Numbered from the stretch's first letter, positions 25,443 to 34,515 are shown. The stretch: DNA of 64,000 bases from Lachnospiraceae bacterium (GCA_017522685.1 JAFWYN010000014.1:1-64000); one strand, 5' to 3'. Program-made: numbers and translations. Notes: generated by a model not told the origin, from the sequence alone.

Positions 25443-26546
25443 TTAAGCCTCCTTCTTCTTGGGCACAGAGATAAAGATACGGAATCCCTGCTGCCCGGAA
25501 AAGGTAATAATACCGCCCAATGCCCTCACTCGTTCCTCCATGTTACGAAGACCGATACCTGCTGAAGGATTATACACATTCACCTGACCGGTACCGTTAT
25601 CCTCCACCATCATCTGATAATACTCTTCCAATTCATTGAGTACTACCTTCACCTTTGTAGCATCCGAATGCTTCTGCACATTGGTTAAGGCTTCCTTCAG
25701 AATGGTCAGGAACGCATACTTGATTTCTTTATCTGCATCCATGGAAATATCACAGGAAAAACCGGTTTCAAACTCCTTACACTCTTCTAAAAGGCGTAAT
25801 GCCGCCTCCTTGATATCGAAGCTTTCTTTGTGTAAGTCATGAACGCTTTCTCGGATGTTGTTCATAGCATTGTCCAGAGTTTCTTTCAGGGGTGTCAGCT
25901 GCTCTGCCACCGGCTCATTTTTGTGTATGGCCATAATGGCTCCCAACTGCAATATAGATCTGGACAATAAATGGCCTACATTATCATGAATCTCCCTGGC
26001 AATACGGTTTCGCTCAGCAAGAGTAGCGATGTGAATCTCCTTTTCCTGATTAGTGGCCAGATACTTATTCTTCTCTGCCAGCATGGCATTGCGTTCCGTG
26101 GCATCATCACGGATATGCTTCATTTCTTCCTGCTGATTCTTTAGCACATGGGACTTCCAGCCTGTATAAAAGGCCATAAAAAGCATCAATGCCCAAATCA
26201 GTACTGACGCATCCGGCACAATAATCCCCGAATATATAGTGGGTACCACGGAGAAAAGAGTTAAAATCAATAAATACTTTTTATCCTCTAAATACTTATA
26301 AATACCGGCATACAAGGTCAGTGCCACAAAGGGTGCAAACTCCGGAAGCAATATCACCGCCAAAGGCAGGAATACATACAACCACTTTTCTATGGGATGC
26401 TTACGCACTTCACCCAGATATCCGGTGGCACCTGCCAATATCAAACCGGTCAGGATATATACCATGTCCGACCACCGACAGGGATTCAATTTAATCAGAA
26501 AAATGCCCATTAAGTACAATAACACTCTGTCAATGATATGACTCAT
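25443..26546 (-). CDS. Sensor histidine kinase (DesK/NarL-type, HisKA_3)
   Basis: A 367-residue membrane kinase. The N-terminus has about four to six membrane spans (about 7-145) with almost no external loop, the pattern of intramembrane-sensing kinases that detect envelope stress. A coiled linker follows, then the HisKA_3 dimerisation helix with the phospho-acceptor in NRIAREIHDNVGHLLSRS (about residue 200), and a HATPase domain (EALTNVQKHSDATKV, DNGTG, GIGLRNMEERV). The ATG at 26546 is set by AAAGGAG; earlier in-frame codons lie upstream of it and are not used. Confidence 0.93.
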   Translation of the reverse strand: MSHIIDRVLLYLMGIFLIKLNPCRWSDMVYILTGLILAGATGYLGEVRKHPIEKWLYVFLPLAVILLPEFAPFVALTLYAGIYKYLEDKKYLLILTLFSVVPTIYSGIIVPDASVLIWALMLFMAFYTGWKSHVLKNQQEEMKHIRDDATERNAMLAEKNKYLATNQEKEIHIATLAERNRIAREIHDNVGHLLSRSILQLGAIMAIHKNEPVAEQLTPLKETLDNAMNNIRESVHDLHKESFDIKEAALRLLEECKEFETGFSCDISMDADKEIKYAFLTILKEALTNVQKHSDATKVKVVLNELEEYYQMMVEDNGTGQVNVYNPSAGIGLRNMEERVRALGGIITFSGQQGFRIFISVPKKKEA

Positions 26547-26629
26547 AGTCCGGTCTCCTTTCTGCCTGATGCTTGTTTTCTCAAGTATAACATTCGAAAA
26601 TTCAAATTGCAATTGTAACACCCCGAATG

Positions 26630-26641
26630 TGACATTTGTCA
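26630..26641. promoter_or_regulatory. Candidate operator for the two-component regulator
   Basis: Inverted repeat TGACA-TT-TGTCA in the gap between the divergent kinase and ABC operons, about 25 bases upstream of the -35 of the ABC promoter. This position suits an activator. Confidence 0.45.
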
Positions 26642-26664
26642 TGTAGGATTGTGAGGATATTCAC

Positions 26665-26693
26665 TTACATGTGAGATGGGCAACGGATATACT
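26665..26693 (+). promoter_or_regulatory. Candidate sigma-A promoter of the ABC exporter operon
   Basis: TTACAT, 17 bases, TATACT. The weak -35 (4 of 6) and good -10 (5 of 6) fit a promoter that needs an activator. The exporter starts at 26738. Confidence 0.55.
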
Positions 26694-26737
26694 AGGCTTA
26701 TAAAACAACATTACCCACAAAGAAACGAGGAGAGAAT

Positions 26738-27679
26738 ATGAGCGAATCTGTAATTGTAGTAGAAAACTTAGTAAAGCGATATAAAGAGCTGATTGCTCTG
26801 GACCATTTTAATCTGGATATTAAGCAGGGAGAAATCTTCGGACTACTGGGACCGAACGGTTCCGGTAAGACCACTGCCATCAACTGTATCCTGGCACTCT
26901 TAAACTATGATAAGGGAAATGTTCAGGTATTTGGTGAAGATATGAAGCCCGACAGCTATGAACAAAAAAGCAAAATCGGCGTAGTCATGCAGAATGTAGC
27001 AGTGTTTGATGAACTGACCGTTTACGACAATATCGATTTCTTTTGCGGCCTGTATATCAAGGACAAGAAACTTCGTAAGCAGTACGTGGAAGAAGCCATT
27101 GAATTCGTAGATTTGGCAGATTACAAAAAGTTCTATCCCAAGAAACTTTCCGGCGGCTTGCTACGTCGTTTGAACATCGCCTGCGGTATCGCCCACAAGC
27201 CCACACTGATTTTCATGGATGAGCCTACTGTTGCGGTAGACCCCCAGAGCAGAAACAAAATCTTGGAAGGTATACAGGAGCTGAACCGCCAGGGTGCAAC
27301 CATCGTTTATACCTCCCATTACATGGAAGAGGTGGAGCAAATTTGTACCCGAATTGCCATTATAGATAAGGGCAAAAACCTGGCGATGGGTACCACCGAT
27401 GAACTGAAAAAGATGATTAAGAAAAACGAAACCATCAGCATCGAACTTCTTGACCTTCCGGAAACCATAATCGAACAAATCAAGGCTCTGCCCCATGTAT
27501 ACGAAATGACTTATACTGACAATCTGTTGAAGGTCTTCTACAGTGGCGGCAAGCACAATCTGATTCGTTTGTTGGACTTCTTGAAGCAGGAGGATATCAG
27601 TTTCGGACGTGTATATTCCGAACGCCCCACCCTAAATGACGTATTCCTGGAAATCACCGGCAAAGAATTAAGAGATTAG
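26738..27679 (+). CDS. ABC transporter ATP-binding protein (drug/lipid exporter type)
   Basis: A 313-residue ATPase subunit. Walker A GPNGSGKTT (about residue 39), Q-loop, signature LSGGLLRR (the usual Q replaced by L), Walker B LIFMDEPTVAVDP and the H-loop YTSHYMEE are in order. A C-terminal extension (about 220-313) is typical of DrrA/CcmA-like exporters. It opens a three-gene operon with two ABC-2 membrane subunits, divergent from a sensor kinase/regulator pair. This is the same layout as the Bacillus LnrJK-LnrLMN linearmycin resistance locus, so export of a membrane-active antibiotic or lipid is likely. Confidence 0.93.
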   Translation: MSESVIVVENLVKRYKELIALDHFNLDIKQGEIFGLLGPNGSGKTTAINCILALLNYDKGNVQVFGEDMKPDSYEQKSKIGVVMQNVAVFDELTVYDNIDFFCGLYIKDKKLRKQYVEEAIEFVDLADYKKFYPKKLSGGLLRRLNIACGIAHKPTLIFMDEPTVAVDPQSRNKILEGIQELNRQGATIVYTSHYMEEVEQICTRIAIIDKGKNLAMGTTDELKKMIKKNETISIELLDLPETIIEQIKALPHVYEMTYTDNLLKVFYSGGKHNLIRLLDFLKQEDISFGRVYSERPTLNDVFLEITGKELRD

Positions 27680-27690
27680 GAGGAAATACC

Positions 27691-28839
27691 ATGTTTTTAC
27701 ACGCATTTAAATATCGCTTAAAAGCGTTGTTTCAAGATAAGGCGGAATGCTTTTGGAACATCATATTCCCTTTACTTCTTGGCACCTTCCTTTATGCGGG
27801 TCTCAGCAATATTTTAAACAGCACGGAAAGCTTTTCTACCATCCCTGTAGCGGTGGTTTTGGAAGAAACTTCAAAGGAAACCTATTTTACGGAAATGATG
27901 GATGGTCTTTCTGAAAGTGCGGATGGGGAAGTTCCTTTCTTTGATGTTACTTACACCAATCTGACTGAGGGCGAAACACTGCTTTCCGAAGAACAGGTGG
28001 ATGGTCTGATTGTCCTAAAGGATGGCACTCCCACCCTGACAATTCTGGAAAACGGCATCAACCAAACCATCATAAAATCCGTTTTGGACAAATACATCCA
28101 GACCAATGAAATAATCAACGGCATGATACCGGAACACTTGGATAAGTTGGAAACCGTAATGGAAGCAGTCACCAGCGAAGCTACTTATATCCGGATGCTT
28201 CCTTTAACCCATGGTAATACGGATCCCACTATGGACTATTTCTTTGCCCTAATCGCCATGACCTGCCTCATGAGTACCACCGTGGGTCAGTACACTGCCA
28301 TGCATATTAAAGCGGATTTATCTCCTATCGGGCTTCGCAAGGTACTATCTCCCGCCAACCGTATGTCTATGATTTTAGGGGATATGTGTGCCAGCCTCAC
28401 CCTGCCTGCCCTGGGCAATGTTTTATTGATTATATACCTGAAGTACATTTTGAAAATGGAATTTGGTGCAGGCTTCCTACCCATTTATCTGGTAGCCCTG
28501 GTAGGCTCCCTTTTAGCCATCTGTATCGGTATGATGGTGGGCTTTATCCCCAAGCTTGGAAATGGTGCCAAAGAGGGCATTAACATTATCTTTACTCTGT
28601 TTTCCAGCTTCTTGTCCGGACTTATGGCAAATGGCGTCAAACAAGCCATTGAAGAAGCTTGCCCCATTGTCAACCGCATTAACCCCGCATCCCTGGTTTC
28701 GGATGCTTTGTATTCGCTGAACATTTACGACACTTACACAAAATACATTCAATGCTTGATGATTATGCTGATTATGTGCGCTGTATTTATTTGCATCAGC
28801 CTAATCATTGCCAGGAGGGAAACCTATGACAGTATTTAA
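27691..28839 (+). CDS. ABC-2 family permease subunit 1
   Basis: A 382-residue membrane subunit. One span near the N-terminus (about 20-38), a large extracytoplasmic domain of about 150 residues, then five spans in the C-terminal half (about 175-375): the YhgE/LnrM-style ABC-2 topology. It lies 11 bases behind the ATPase gene, with AGGAGG upstream of the ATG. It should form a heterodimer with the next gene's product. Confidence 0.88.
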   Translation: MFLHAFKYRLKALFQDKAECFWNIIFPLLLGTFLYAGLSNILNSTESFSTIPVAVVLEETSKETYFTEMMDGLSESADGEVPFFDVTYTNLTEGETLLSEEQVDGLIVLKDGTPTLTILENGINQTIIKSVLDKYIQTNEIINGMIPEHLDKLETVMEAVTSEATYIRMLPLTHGNTDPTMDYFFALIAMTCLMSTTVGQYTAMHIKADLSPIGLRKVLSPANRMSMILGDMCASLTLPALGNVLLIIYLKYILKMEFGAGFLPIYLVALVGSLLAICIGMMVGFIPKLGNGAKEGINIIFTLFSSFLSGLMANGVKQAIEEACPIVNRINPASLVSDALYSLNIYDTYTKYIQCLMIMLIMCAVFICISLIIARRETYDSI

Positions 28840-29971
28840 GACCTTTTTTAAAATCGGCAAAAAGTATACCGCCAATCTGATTATGTATACCATCATATTT
28901 TTAATTATTTCAATAATCATTGGCAATTTAAACCAGCAAACCTCCATAGAAAGCTACTCCAACACTACAGTGAGAGTTTCCGTCTTTGATGAAGACAATA
29001 GTGAACTGAGTAAAGGATTGACTTCTTATCTGGAAATGCAGCATGAATTAGTCAGCATAGAAAATAATCTGGATGCAATCCGTGATGCACTCTATGTCCG
29101 CAAGTCAGAGTACGTGATTACCATCCCTCAGGGCTTTGAAAAATCAGTGCTTGCAGGTTCACAAGATAATAGTTTAGAGGTATATAAAATACCGGGCTCC
29201 GTTACCGCCCGGTTCGTGGATATGTCCATTGATACTTTTTTAAGTACCTATCGTGCTTATTTGGCAGGCGGTTTCACCGGCAGAGAAGCTTATGAGAAGA
29301 CTCTGCAGACCATTGATTCTCAAAGCGAAGTAGGCTTCTACAACCAGGAAGTAGCAAGTCAAGCAACCGGCATACATTTCTTTTATGTATATTTGCCCTA
29401 TATCATGATTTGCGTCATAATCCTATCCATCGGCCCTATGTTGATTGGATTTCACCGTGTGCAAATGAAGGACCGTATTAGCTGTAGTAAAGTATCCGTA
29501 TTAACCCAAAATTTAGCTCTGTTTAGCGCCAGCAGCATATATACACTTGCCATTGCACTTCTTTACTTTGTGGTTTCTATCCTGCTAAATCCCACAGAGG
29601 TAGCTGCTGACACTGCTTTACTGCGACTGCTTAATGTAATCGTACAGGCTTTTGTTTGTCTGGCTTTCACATTCCTGTTCTCTTTGTTTACGCGCAAAGC
29701 AGCTATGCTGAACATTTTCACCAATATACTGGGACTTAGCTCCAGCTTCCTTTGCGGTATCTTCGTACCAAGAGAGTTCCTGTCTGATTCCGTAGCCGCA
29801 ATGGGAAGATTCTTCCCCGCCTACTGGTATATGAATGTTGAAAATGCCATTTGTGAGTTTTCACCTAAGGTTTACTCCACCATCAGCACCGGATATCTGG
29901 TGCAGGTGCTTTACGGAGTGGCTGTACTGGTGATTGCATTGGTGATTGGACAGTATCAGAGGAGGAGGTAA
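28826..29971 (+). CDS. ABC-2 family permease subunit 2
   Basis: A 381-residue protein with the same topology as the preceding subunit: first span about 15-35, external domain to about 170, five C-terminal spans. Sequence similarity between the two is low, as is usual for LnrM/LnrN pairs. The ATG at 28826 has AGGAGGG at 6-base spacing and overlaps the previous gene by 14 bases, which indicates coupled translation; an in-frame start at 28808 is inside that gene and has no ribosome site. Repeat copy B begins 2 bases after its stop codon. Confidence 0.88.
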   Translation: MTVFKTFFKIGKKYTANLIMYTIIFLIISIIIGNLNQQTSIESYSNTTVRVSVFDEDNSELSKGLTSYLEMQHELVSIENNLDAIRDALYVRKSEYVITIPQGFEKSVLAGSQDNSLEVYKIPGSVTARFVDMSIDTFLSTYRAYLAGGFTGREAYEKTLQTIDSQSEVGFYNQEVASQATGIHFFYVYLPYIMICVIILSIGPMLIGFHRVQMKDRISCSKVSVLTQNLALFSASSIYTLAIALLYFVVSILLNPTEVAADTALLRLLNVIVQAFVCLAFTFLFSLFTRKAAMLNIFTNILGLSSSFLCGIFVPREFLSDSVAAMGRFFPAYWYMNVENAICEFSPKVYSTISTGYLVQVLYGVAVLVIALVIGQYQRRR

Positions 29972-29973
29972 AA

Positions 29974-30117
29974 TGCGCGTAGTAGTGAGTCATGCGCATT
30001 TGAAACAAAATGTGTCTGGGTGGGAGCTTGCTCCCACCCAGACACATTTTATTTCAGATGCATACGGCGAACGCCGCGACAACGAGTCAGCGCCAGCTTG
30101 CGAGTCTGTCGGCATGG
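29974..30117 (+). repeat. Dispersed palindromic repeat, long copy B
   Basis: About 144 bases, aligned with copy A from TGCGCGTAGTAGTGAG to GCGAGTCTGTCGGCATGG. The central part is replaced by a perfect hairpin (30007-30050): 21-bp stem AAAATGTGTCTGGGTGGGAGC with a TT loop. Small open frames cross it in several phases but have no ribosome site, so none is annotated. Confidence 0.9.
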
Positions 30118-30230
30118 CAAATCCCCCTGGCGGTCTATACAGAAAAATCCTTCTCTGCGAACCACTTTTAAAAAGGTTTTCGACCTTTTTTGCCAAAAAA
30201 CAGCTATAAAAGTATCTATATACATAAAAC

Positions 30231-30286
30231 ATGCTGTGAGATTCCCTTTATCACGAAAAAGGGAATCCCACAGCATTATTTTTTTC
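30231..30286 (+). terminator. Terminator downstream of the ABC exporter operon
   Basis: About 18-bp stem, ATGCTGTGAGATTCCCTTT against AAGGGAATCCCACAGCAT (one mismatch), followed by TATTTTTTT. From here to 30410 no gene or structure is seen. Confidence 0.8.
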
Positions 30287-30410
30287 CATAGACCGAAAGT
30301 ACCACGATTTTCAAGGAAAAATAGCCGAAAAGGGGAGCTGGTGGTGAATTATTTTCTATGGAGCACTGATTGTTTTATATGATAAGAATCCACGTCTTTG
30401 TGCTTAATCA

Positions 30411-32477
30411 TCAATCATATTCTTCCCAACTATTAACTAATTTTAGTTCCTTATTTTCGTATACATATTCCCAATAACTCGATACTCCCGTCTCAGTAAA
30501 AGAATCATAATAATAATCAAAGACAATAATACTTCCATCATCGGTAATATACATCATATCACTTCCGGAAAATGCATACGTTACATCATTTTCGGCCAAT
30601 TCATAAAATACAGAACCGCTATTGTGATAAGAAATCGACCATTCAACTTGAATCAATTGTGTACCATCCTTTAAAGGTGGGCACAATCCCACACCAATAT
30701 CTTCTTGATTCAACCAGGTAGGAATATATCCTTCACCTTCACCTTTACCCTCATCACTACTTAGGAAAACTCGCTTGGCAGTATTTCCATTGATATACCA
30801 CCCCGCCAATCTATGAATTTCATCTCCATAGTTCTCATTGGATTGTATTATATCTGCATATCCTTCATCATCTATATCAAAGATTTCTTCCGTTAATGCA
30901 AATGCTTCTATCCCCTCTGACATTTGGTTTATAACAACATGATAAAAGACATCTCCATCTGTATATTTTCCAATAATTTGCCTAATCAAATCGCGATTAC
31001 TAAGCTTCTGCATTTTCTCTACATTCTGTTTTTTGGCATTTATGTCAAATGGACTAATCAAGGTATCCAAATTATCTATATTCACCAGATAACAATATCT
31101 TTTATTTGTTTCAAGCTCAGGATGAGAAGCTGATACTAAAAACATATCAACCTCACTAAAATACTCTAAAATATAATACGAAACATCCGGATTAACCATT
31201 TCTCCAGTACTCATATCATATACGAAACACATTCCACCACTGTCAATAATTAAATTCTTATTACTCAGATATATCCTACTATCATATAAAGCACCATTCG
31301 TAACGTCACACACTTTTTTAGGCTCAAATCCCATACTTCCATCTGCATTCATTAAACATATGTATTCTGTACCCGATTCATTTTCATAAGTAAACAATAA
31401 ATTATTTTTTGTTACCCCTTGAACCTCCCAATTATGATACGACGACATATCGCACTGCATAATAGTAGAACCATCTACGTATTTTACTTGCACTGTATTA
31501 TCCTGCATTAATACCAATAATCCACCATTAAACCATTGTTGACGAATCCCACTAGTTGATCTACTCAACTCAACCCATTCACCTCTAGTGGTATTAAATG
31601 ATCCTATTGCTCCATCTTCAAAGTAACTTAATAAAAATCCTTCAAATCCAACGCCCCAAATTCCTATATATTCGTTCTCCGGGAATATAAATATTTGGTT
31701 ATTCTTGCTATCAAATAAATATTCCTCAAACAAATAAACGCCCTCTGCACAAGAAATATATTTTTCAAACAATCTCACTACTTCATCTATCCCCATATTG
31801 CTATCTAACCATGGATACTCTGAAGAGAATGGGTATACCCATTCCCCTTTATTGTTAATCATCCCCATTGAATATGTATTTTTATCAAGAGATTCTGTCA
31901 CCTCTAAAACAAAACTTTTACCATTTTCCCAGTTTCCCACAAATCGCTGATTATTATTTAATTTAACCATTGTTTCGCCGGTTACCATATCAACTAATTG
32001 TGCCCCCCATGGATTATGTTCTCCATTCTGGTCTATTTCTTGAATAATAATACTTGAACCAGATACTGCTTTGCTTTGCCAAGTTGATGGTTCCCATCCA
32101 TCTTTATTAATGATTTTCTTATTGTTAATATCATAAGCAAACCACTTCATATTATTTTTACCATCTGAATCTGCCGCAAAATACCAGTAACCATCCTGTG
32201 TGAAATGCTTGTATTCACCTTGTTCGTGTAATATATATGGTACATAGGTATCAACTTCCTCCTCAATTGACACATTTTCAGCCTTGTCACTATTATCAAC
32301 TACTTCTGCACCGCTTACTGATTCTTTAATGTCCTGTTTCAAATATTCTGATGTACTCTCACCTTCTTTTTGAACATTATCTCTTCTTTCTTCATCAAAA
32401 TTATTCACTTTTTCGTTGCAGGCCGTAAAAGAGAACATCATTACTATCATCGTAAGGTATACTAATAATTTCTTCAT
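30411..32477 (-). CDS. Large lipoprotein of unknown function
   Basis: A 688-residue lipoprotein with signal peptide and lipobox FTACN (about residues 17-21), an acidic Ser-rich linker (about 25-80), then about 600 residues dense in short beta strands with repeated aromatic/Gly turns (YWYFAADSDGKNNMKWFAYD, GFEGFLLSYFEDGAIGSF, MYITDDGSIIVFDYYYD). This pattern suggests a beta-propeller of about seven blades, but no named repeat is recognised. The ATG at 32477 is set by AAGGAGGAAG; an earlier in-frame start lies before that site. Codon use is AT-rich, like the surrounding accessory genes. It is divergent from a small HTH gene. Confidence 0.75.
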   Translation of the reverse strand: MKKLLVYLTMIVMMFSFTACNEKVNNFDEERRDNVQKEGESTSEYLKQDIKESVSGAEVVDNSDKAENVSIEEEVDTYVPYILHEQGEYKHFTQDGYWYFAADSDGKNNMKWFAYDINNKKIINKDGWEPSTWQSKAVSGSSIIIQEIDQNGEHNPWGAQLVDMVTGETMVKLNNNQRFVGNWENGKSFVLEVTESLDKNTYSMGMINNKGEWVYPFSSEYPWLDSNMGIDEVVRLFEKYISCAEGVYLFEEYLFDSKNNQIFIFPENEYIGIWGVGFEGFLLSYFEDGAIGSFNTTRGEWVELSRSTSGIRQQWFNGGLLVLMQDNTVQVKYVDGSTIMQCDMSSYHNWEVQGVTKNNLLFTYENESGTEYICLMNADGSMGFEPKKVCDVTNGALYDSRIYLSNKNLIIDSGGMCFVYDMSTGEMVNPDVSYYILEYFSEVDMFLVSASHPELETNKRYCYLVNIDNLDTLISPFDINAKKQNVEKMQKLSNRDLIRQIIGKYTDGDVFYHVVINQMSEGIEAFALTEEIFDIDDEGYADIIQSNENYGDEIHRLAGWYINGNTAKRVFLSSDEGKGEGEGYIPTWLNQEDIGVGLCPPLKDGTQLIQVEWSISYHNSGSVFYELAENDVTYAFSGSDMMYITDDGSIIVFDYYYDSFTETGVSSYWEYVYENKELKLVNSWEEYD

Positions 32478-32594
32478 AATCTTCCTCCTTTGTTTTCCTT
32501 TTTCATCATACCACTTTACACTTTTACCCTCAATGGTAAATATCACAATATTTACATATCATATTCTTAAAACAAAAGTTAGGAGTTGATTACA

Positions 32595-32795
32595 ATTATC
32601 AGTTATGAACCTTTATGGAAAACCATGGAAGAAAAGGGCATTTCCCAGTACTTCCTGCTAAAATCCGGCATAGATAATAAAACATTGGATAGCTTGAAGA
32701 AAAATAAAAACATTACCCTGCTGACAGTCGAAAAATTATGTAATATTCTGGATTGTCAACCAAATGACATTGTTGAATTCATTAATAAAGAGTAG
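32595..32795 (+). CDS. Small XRE-type HTH protein (YozG-like), apparent ATT start
   Basis: A 66-residue single-domain DNA-binding protein. ISYEPLWKTMEEKGISQYFLLK, then SGIDNKTLDSLKKNKNITLLTVEKLCNILDCQPNDIVEFI, is the complete small Cro/C1 domain known from YozG-like regulators. Relatives usually begin M-I-S-Y. Here the codon before ISY is ATT (32595), 9 bases after AGGAG (32581-32585). The only conventional in-frame start, TTG at 32586, directly abuts the ribosome site and would add three residues. So either ATT is the start or the start codon has mutated. It is divergent from the large lipoprotein gene and may control it. Confidence 0.7.
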   Translation: MISYEPLWKTMEEKGISQYFLLKSGIDNKTLDSLKKNKNITLLTVEKLCNILDCQPNDIVEFINKE

Positions 32796-32828
32796 GTATC
32801 CTGAGAACAATTGTCTCAGATTCCTACT
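32791..32828 (+). terminator. Terminator of the small HTH gene
   Basis: Stem AGTAGG-AT-CTGAGA / TCTCAG-AT-CCTACT with small internal loops, then CTTTCTTTT. It begins in the last codons of the gene. Confidence 0.75.
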
Positions 32829-32914
32829 CTTTCTTTTGCTTTATTCACTTAAGTTATCCTCAACCTATTCAATACTTCTTTTGTTTAGTGATTGCATTTA
32901 ATAGCAACTTATCT

Positions 32915-33262
32915 TTAACCTCCATATGTACAGACATGACAGGAAAAACTAGCCACAAAAGCCCAGTAAAAAGACCATATTGCAATAATAGCGGTTAATA
33001 CTCCTACAAAGAATCTCTTATGCATAAAGCTTTGAATGGAGAAAATCAACGCCACTATGAATATAGGGCCCATTTGAAACCATTGACCAAATGTATCATA
33101 ATGACTGTTTGCCTGCTTTTAATAGTAATCTGCAAAGTACAGCCTCGACCACAATGCAGATGCTCCTACCCAAACAATTACAAAAAATTTACTTGCAATG
33201 GATATGAGTCGACTTGATATGTTTGCATTCTTCTTTACATCTTCTTTAATCATTCTTTCCAT
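32915..33262 (-). pseudogene. Membrane protein gene broken by one in-frame stop
   Basis: From ATG at 33262 (AGGGGA at 7-base spacing) the minus strand encodes 47 residues ending LWSRLYFADYY, then TAA (33119-33121). The same frame then continues without interruption for 67 residues (KQANSHYDTFGQWFQMGPIFIVALIF, then further hydrophobic spans) to the stop at 32915. Together this is a 115-codon gene for a three- or four-span membrane protein with a single nonsense codon. There is no frameshift and both halves keep protein-like character, so the mutation is recent, or the stop is bypassed, or it is a sequencing error. The family is unknown. Confidence 0.7.
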
Positions 33263-33302
33263 TTATTTATCCCCTTACTCTTTTTCTCTGTATCTTAATA
33301 GC

Positions 33303-33596
33303 CTATCTAAGCATCTTAACTCCAAATATAAAGATTATCATACTCACTATCAAAGCTAGCGAAAAAACAATAATATCATTCTTTCTTTTTCTCAGTTTAT
33401 AATAACTAAAAAACATAACTACTAACCAAATTATTAGCATTACATAACCAATGGGAATAAACATCGCATCTTCATCCCATTCCTTTGTTCCGGGTGCAGA
33501 ACCAGGATGAAGTATAAATGTCAGTGCAAACAGATTCCATATTGTTCCAATCACACCTTGTAGGATTCCCCATAATCCAATTACTATTTTTTTCAC
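33303..33596 (-). CDS. Small membrane protein
   Basis: A 97-residue protein with three predicted transmembrane segments (about 8-30, 46-65 and 74-94) and an acidic external loop (SAPGTKEWDEDAMF). No family is recognised. It lies 40 bases upstream of the broken membrane gene on the same strand and has a similar size and style, so the two may have formed a pair. Confidence 0.65.
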   Translation of the reverse strand: MKKIVIGLWGILQGVIGTIWNLFALTFILHPGSAPGTKEWDEDAMFIPIGYVMLIIWLVVMFFSYYKLRKRKNDIIVFSLALIVSMIIFIFGVKMLR

Positions 33597-33708
33597 ATTT
33601 TACTCCTCTGTAACCAACGCACTTTTACTTTTCTAATATTACCATTTATTGCATACTTAAACCATTATAATATTCCAAAGATTTCTTAAGGTTTCTTAAA
33701 GATTCAGC

Positions 33709-34515
33709 CTAATTCCAAATTCCACTCACGAACTCTAATATTCCACTTATAACCACATCAATGGATTCATCAATCCATCTCTTATCTGATTCATTAAGTC
33801 TTTCGATATAGCTCTTATCGCTGAAGGTGATTTTCAATCTTCTTTCAATATCACTCCTTGAGTTTTCACGCATGGTAGCATCATTAAATATGTAACTATC
33901 CATTGCTGTCAACATTTTCTCCCTATTGACGGTATCCTTTAAATAATATATATCATATACATCCTTATATCTTGTTGAAAATGGTCCAAATTTAAGTAAT
34001 GAGCGCAGTTTTTCCACTAACATTTGTTCATCTGAATTAATCAGCAAGCTGGCACCATCATCATCATATGCAATATCAAAACAATATTCCTCCTGCTCTA
34101 TTTCAAAGCGATTGTGTACACCTAAATCAATTTTACTTCTAACCTGATTTCCGTCTGCGTCTTCAATTAAGATGAATACCTGCTTGCCGCTATAGTCCTG
34201 TTGCTTCAACTCTTCAATCTTTCCTAAGCGACTAATCTTAATCCCTTCCAAACAATTCAGCTTGCATATAAATGCATCTATGGCCTCATCTGACAAAGAA
34301 TATTTGATAAAATCTATATCCAAATCTTGAGTGGCTCTTCGGACATTATTGGTTTTACTACGCATAACAACTCCACCCTTAATAGTAACATTTCTACACA
34401 ATGGACCAATAGACAAAGCTTTTAATACAATATCCTGACAAACCTTAGCGGATGCCTTATCACCCTGATAGCCATTATCAATTGCCTCTTCAATCATCTT
34501 CTGTATACTAATCAA
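33709..34515 (-). CDS. AbiEii-type nucleotidyltransferase toxin
   Basis: A 268-residue toxin of the type IV AbiE system. The DNA polymerase beta-like nucleotidyltransferase core shows VTIKGGVVMRS (the G-G motif, about residue 44) and ATQDLDIDF with the metal-binding D-x-D (about 62-64), then later RSKIDLGVHNRF. AbiEii proteins modify RNA (some add nucleotides to tRNA) and cause phage-induced growth arrest. The start is TTG at 34515, directly after the antitoxin stop, with GGAGG 8 bases upstream inside the antitoxin gene, so translation is coupled. Confidence 0.88.
   Translation of the reverse strand: MISIQKMIEEAIDNGYQGDKASAKVCQDIVLKALSIGPLCRNVTIKGGVVMRSKTNNVRRATQDLDIDFIKYSLSDEAIDAFICKLNCLEGIKISRLGKIEELKQQDYSGKQVFILIEDADGNQVRSKIDLGVHNRFEIEQEEYCFDIAYDDDGASLLINSDEQMLVEKLRSLLKFGPFSTRYKDVYDIYYLKDTVNREKMLTAMDSYIFNDATMRENSRSDIERRLKITFSDKSYIERLNESDKRWIDESIDVVISGILEFVSGIWN

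Noticed and set aside
29946..30382. Several overlapping short frames after the ABC operon
   Set aside because: They run through repeat copy B and a terminator in different phases and have no ribosome site.
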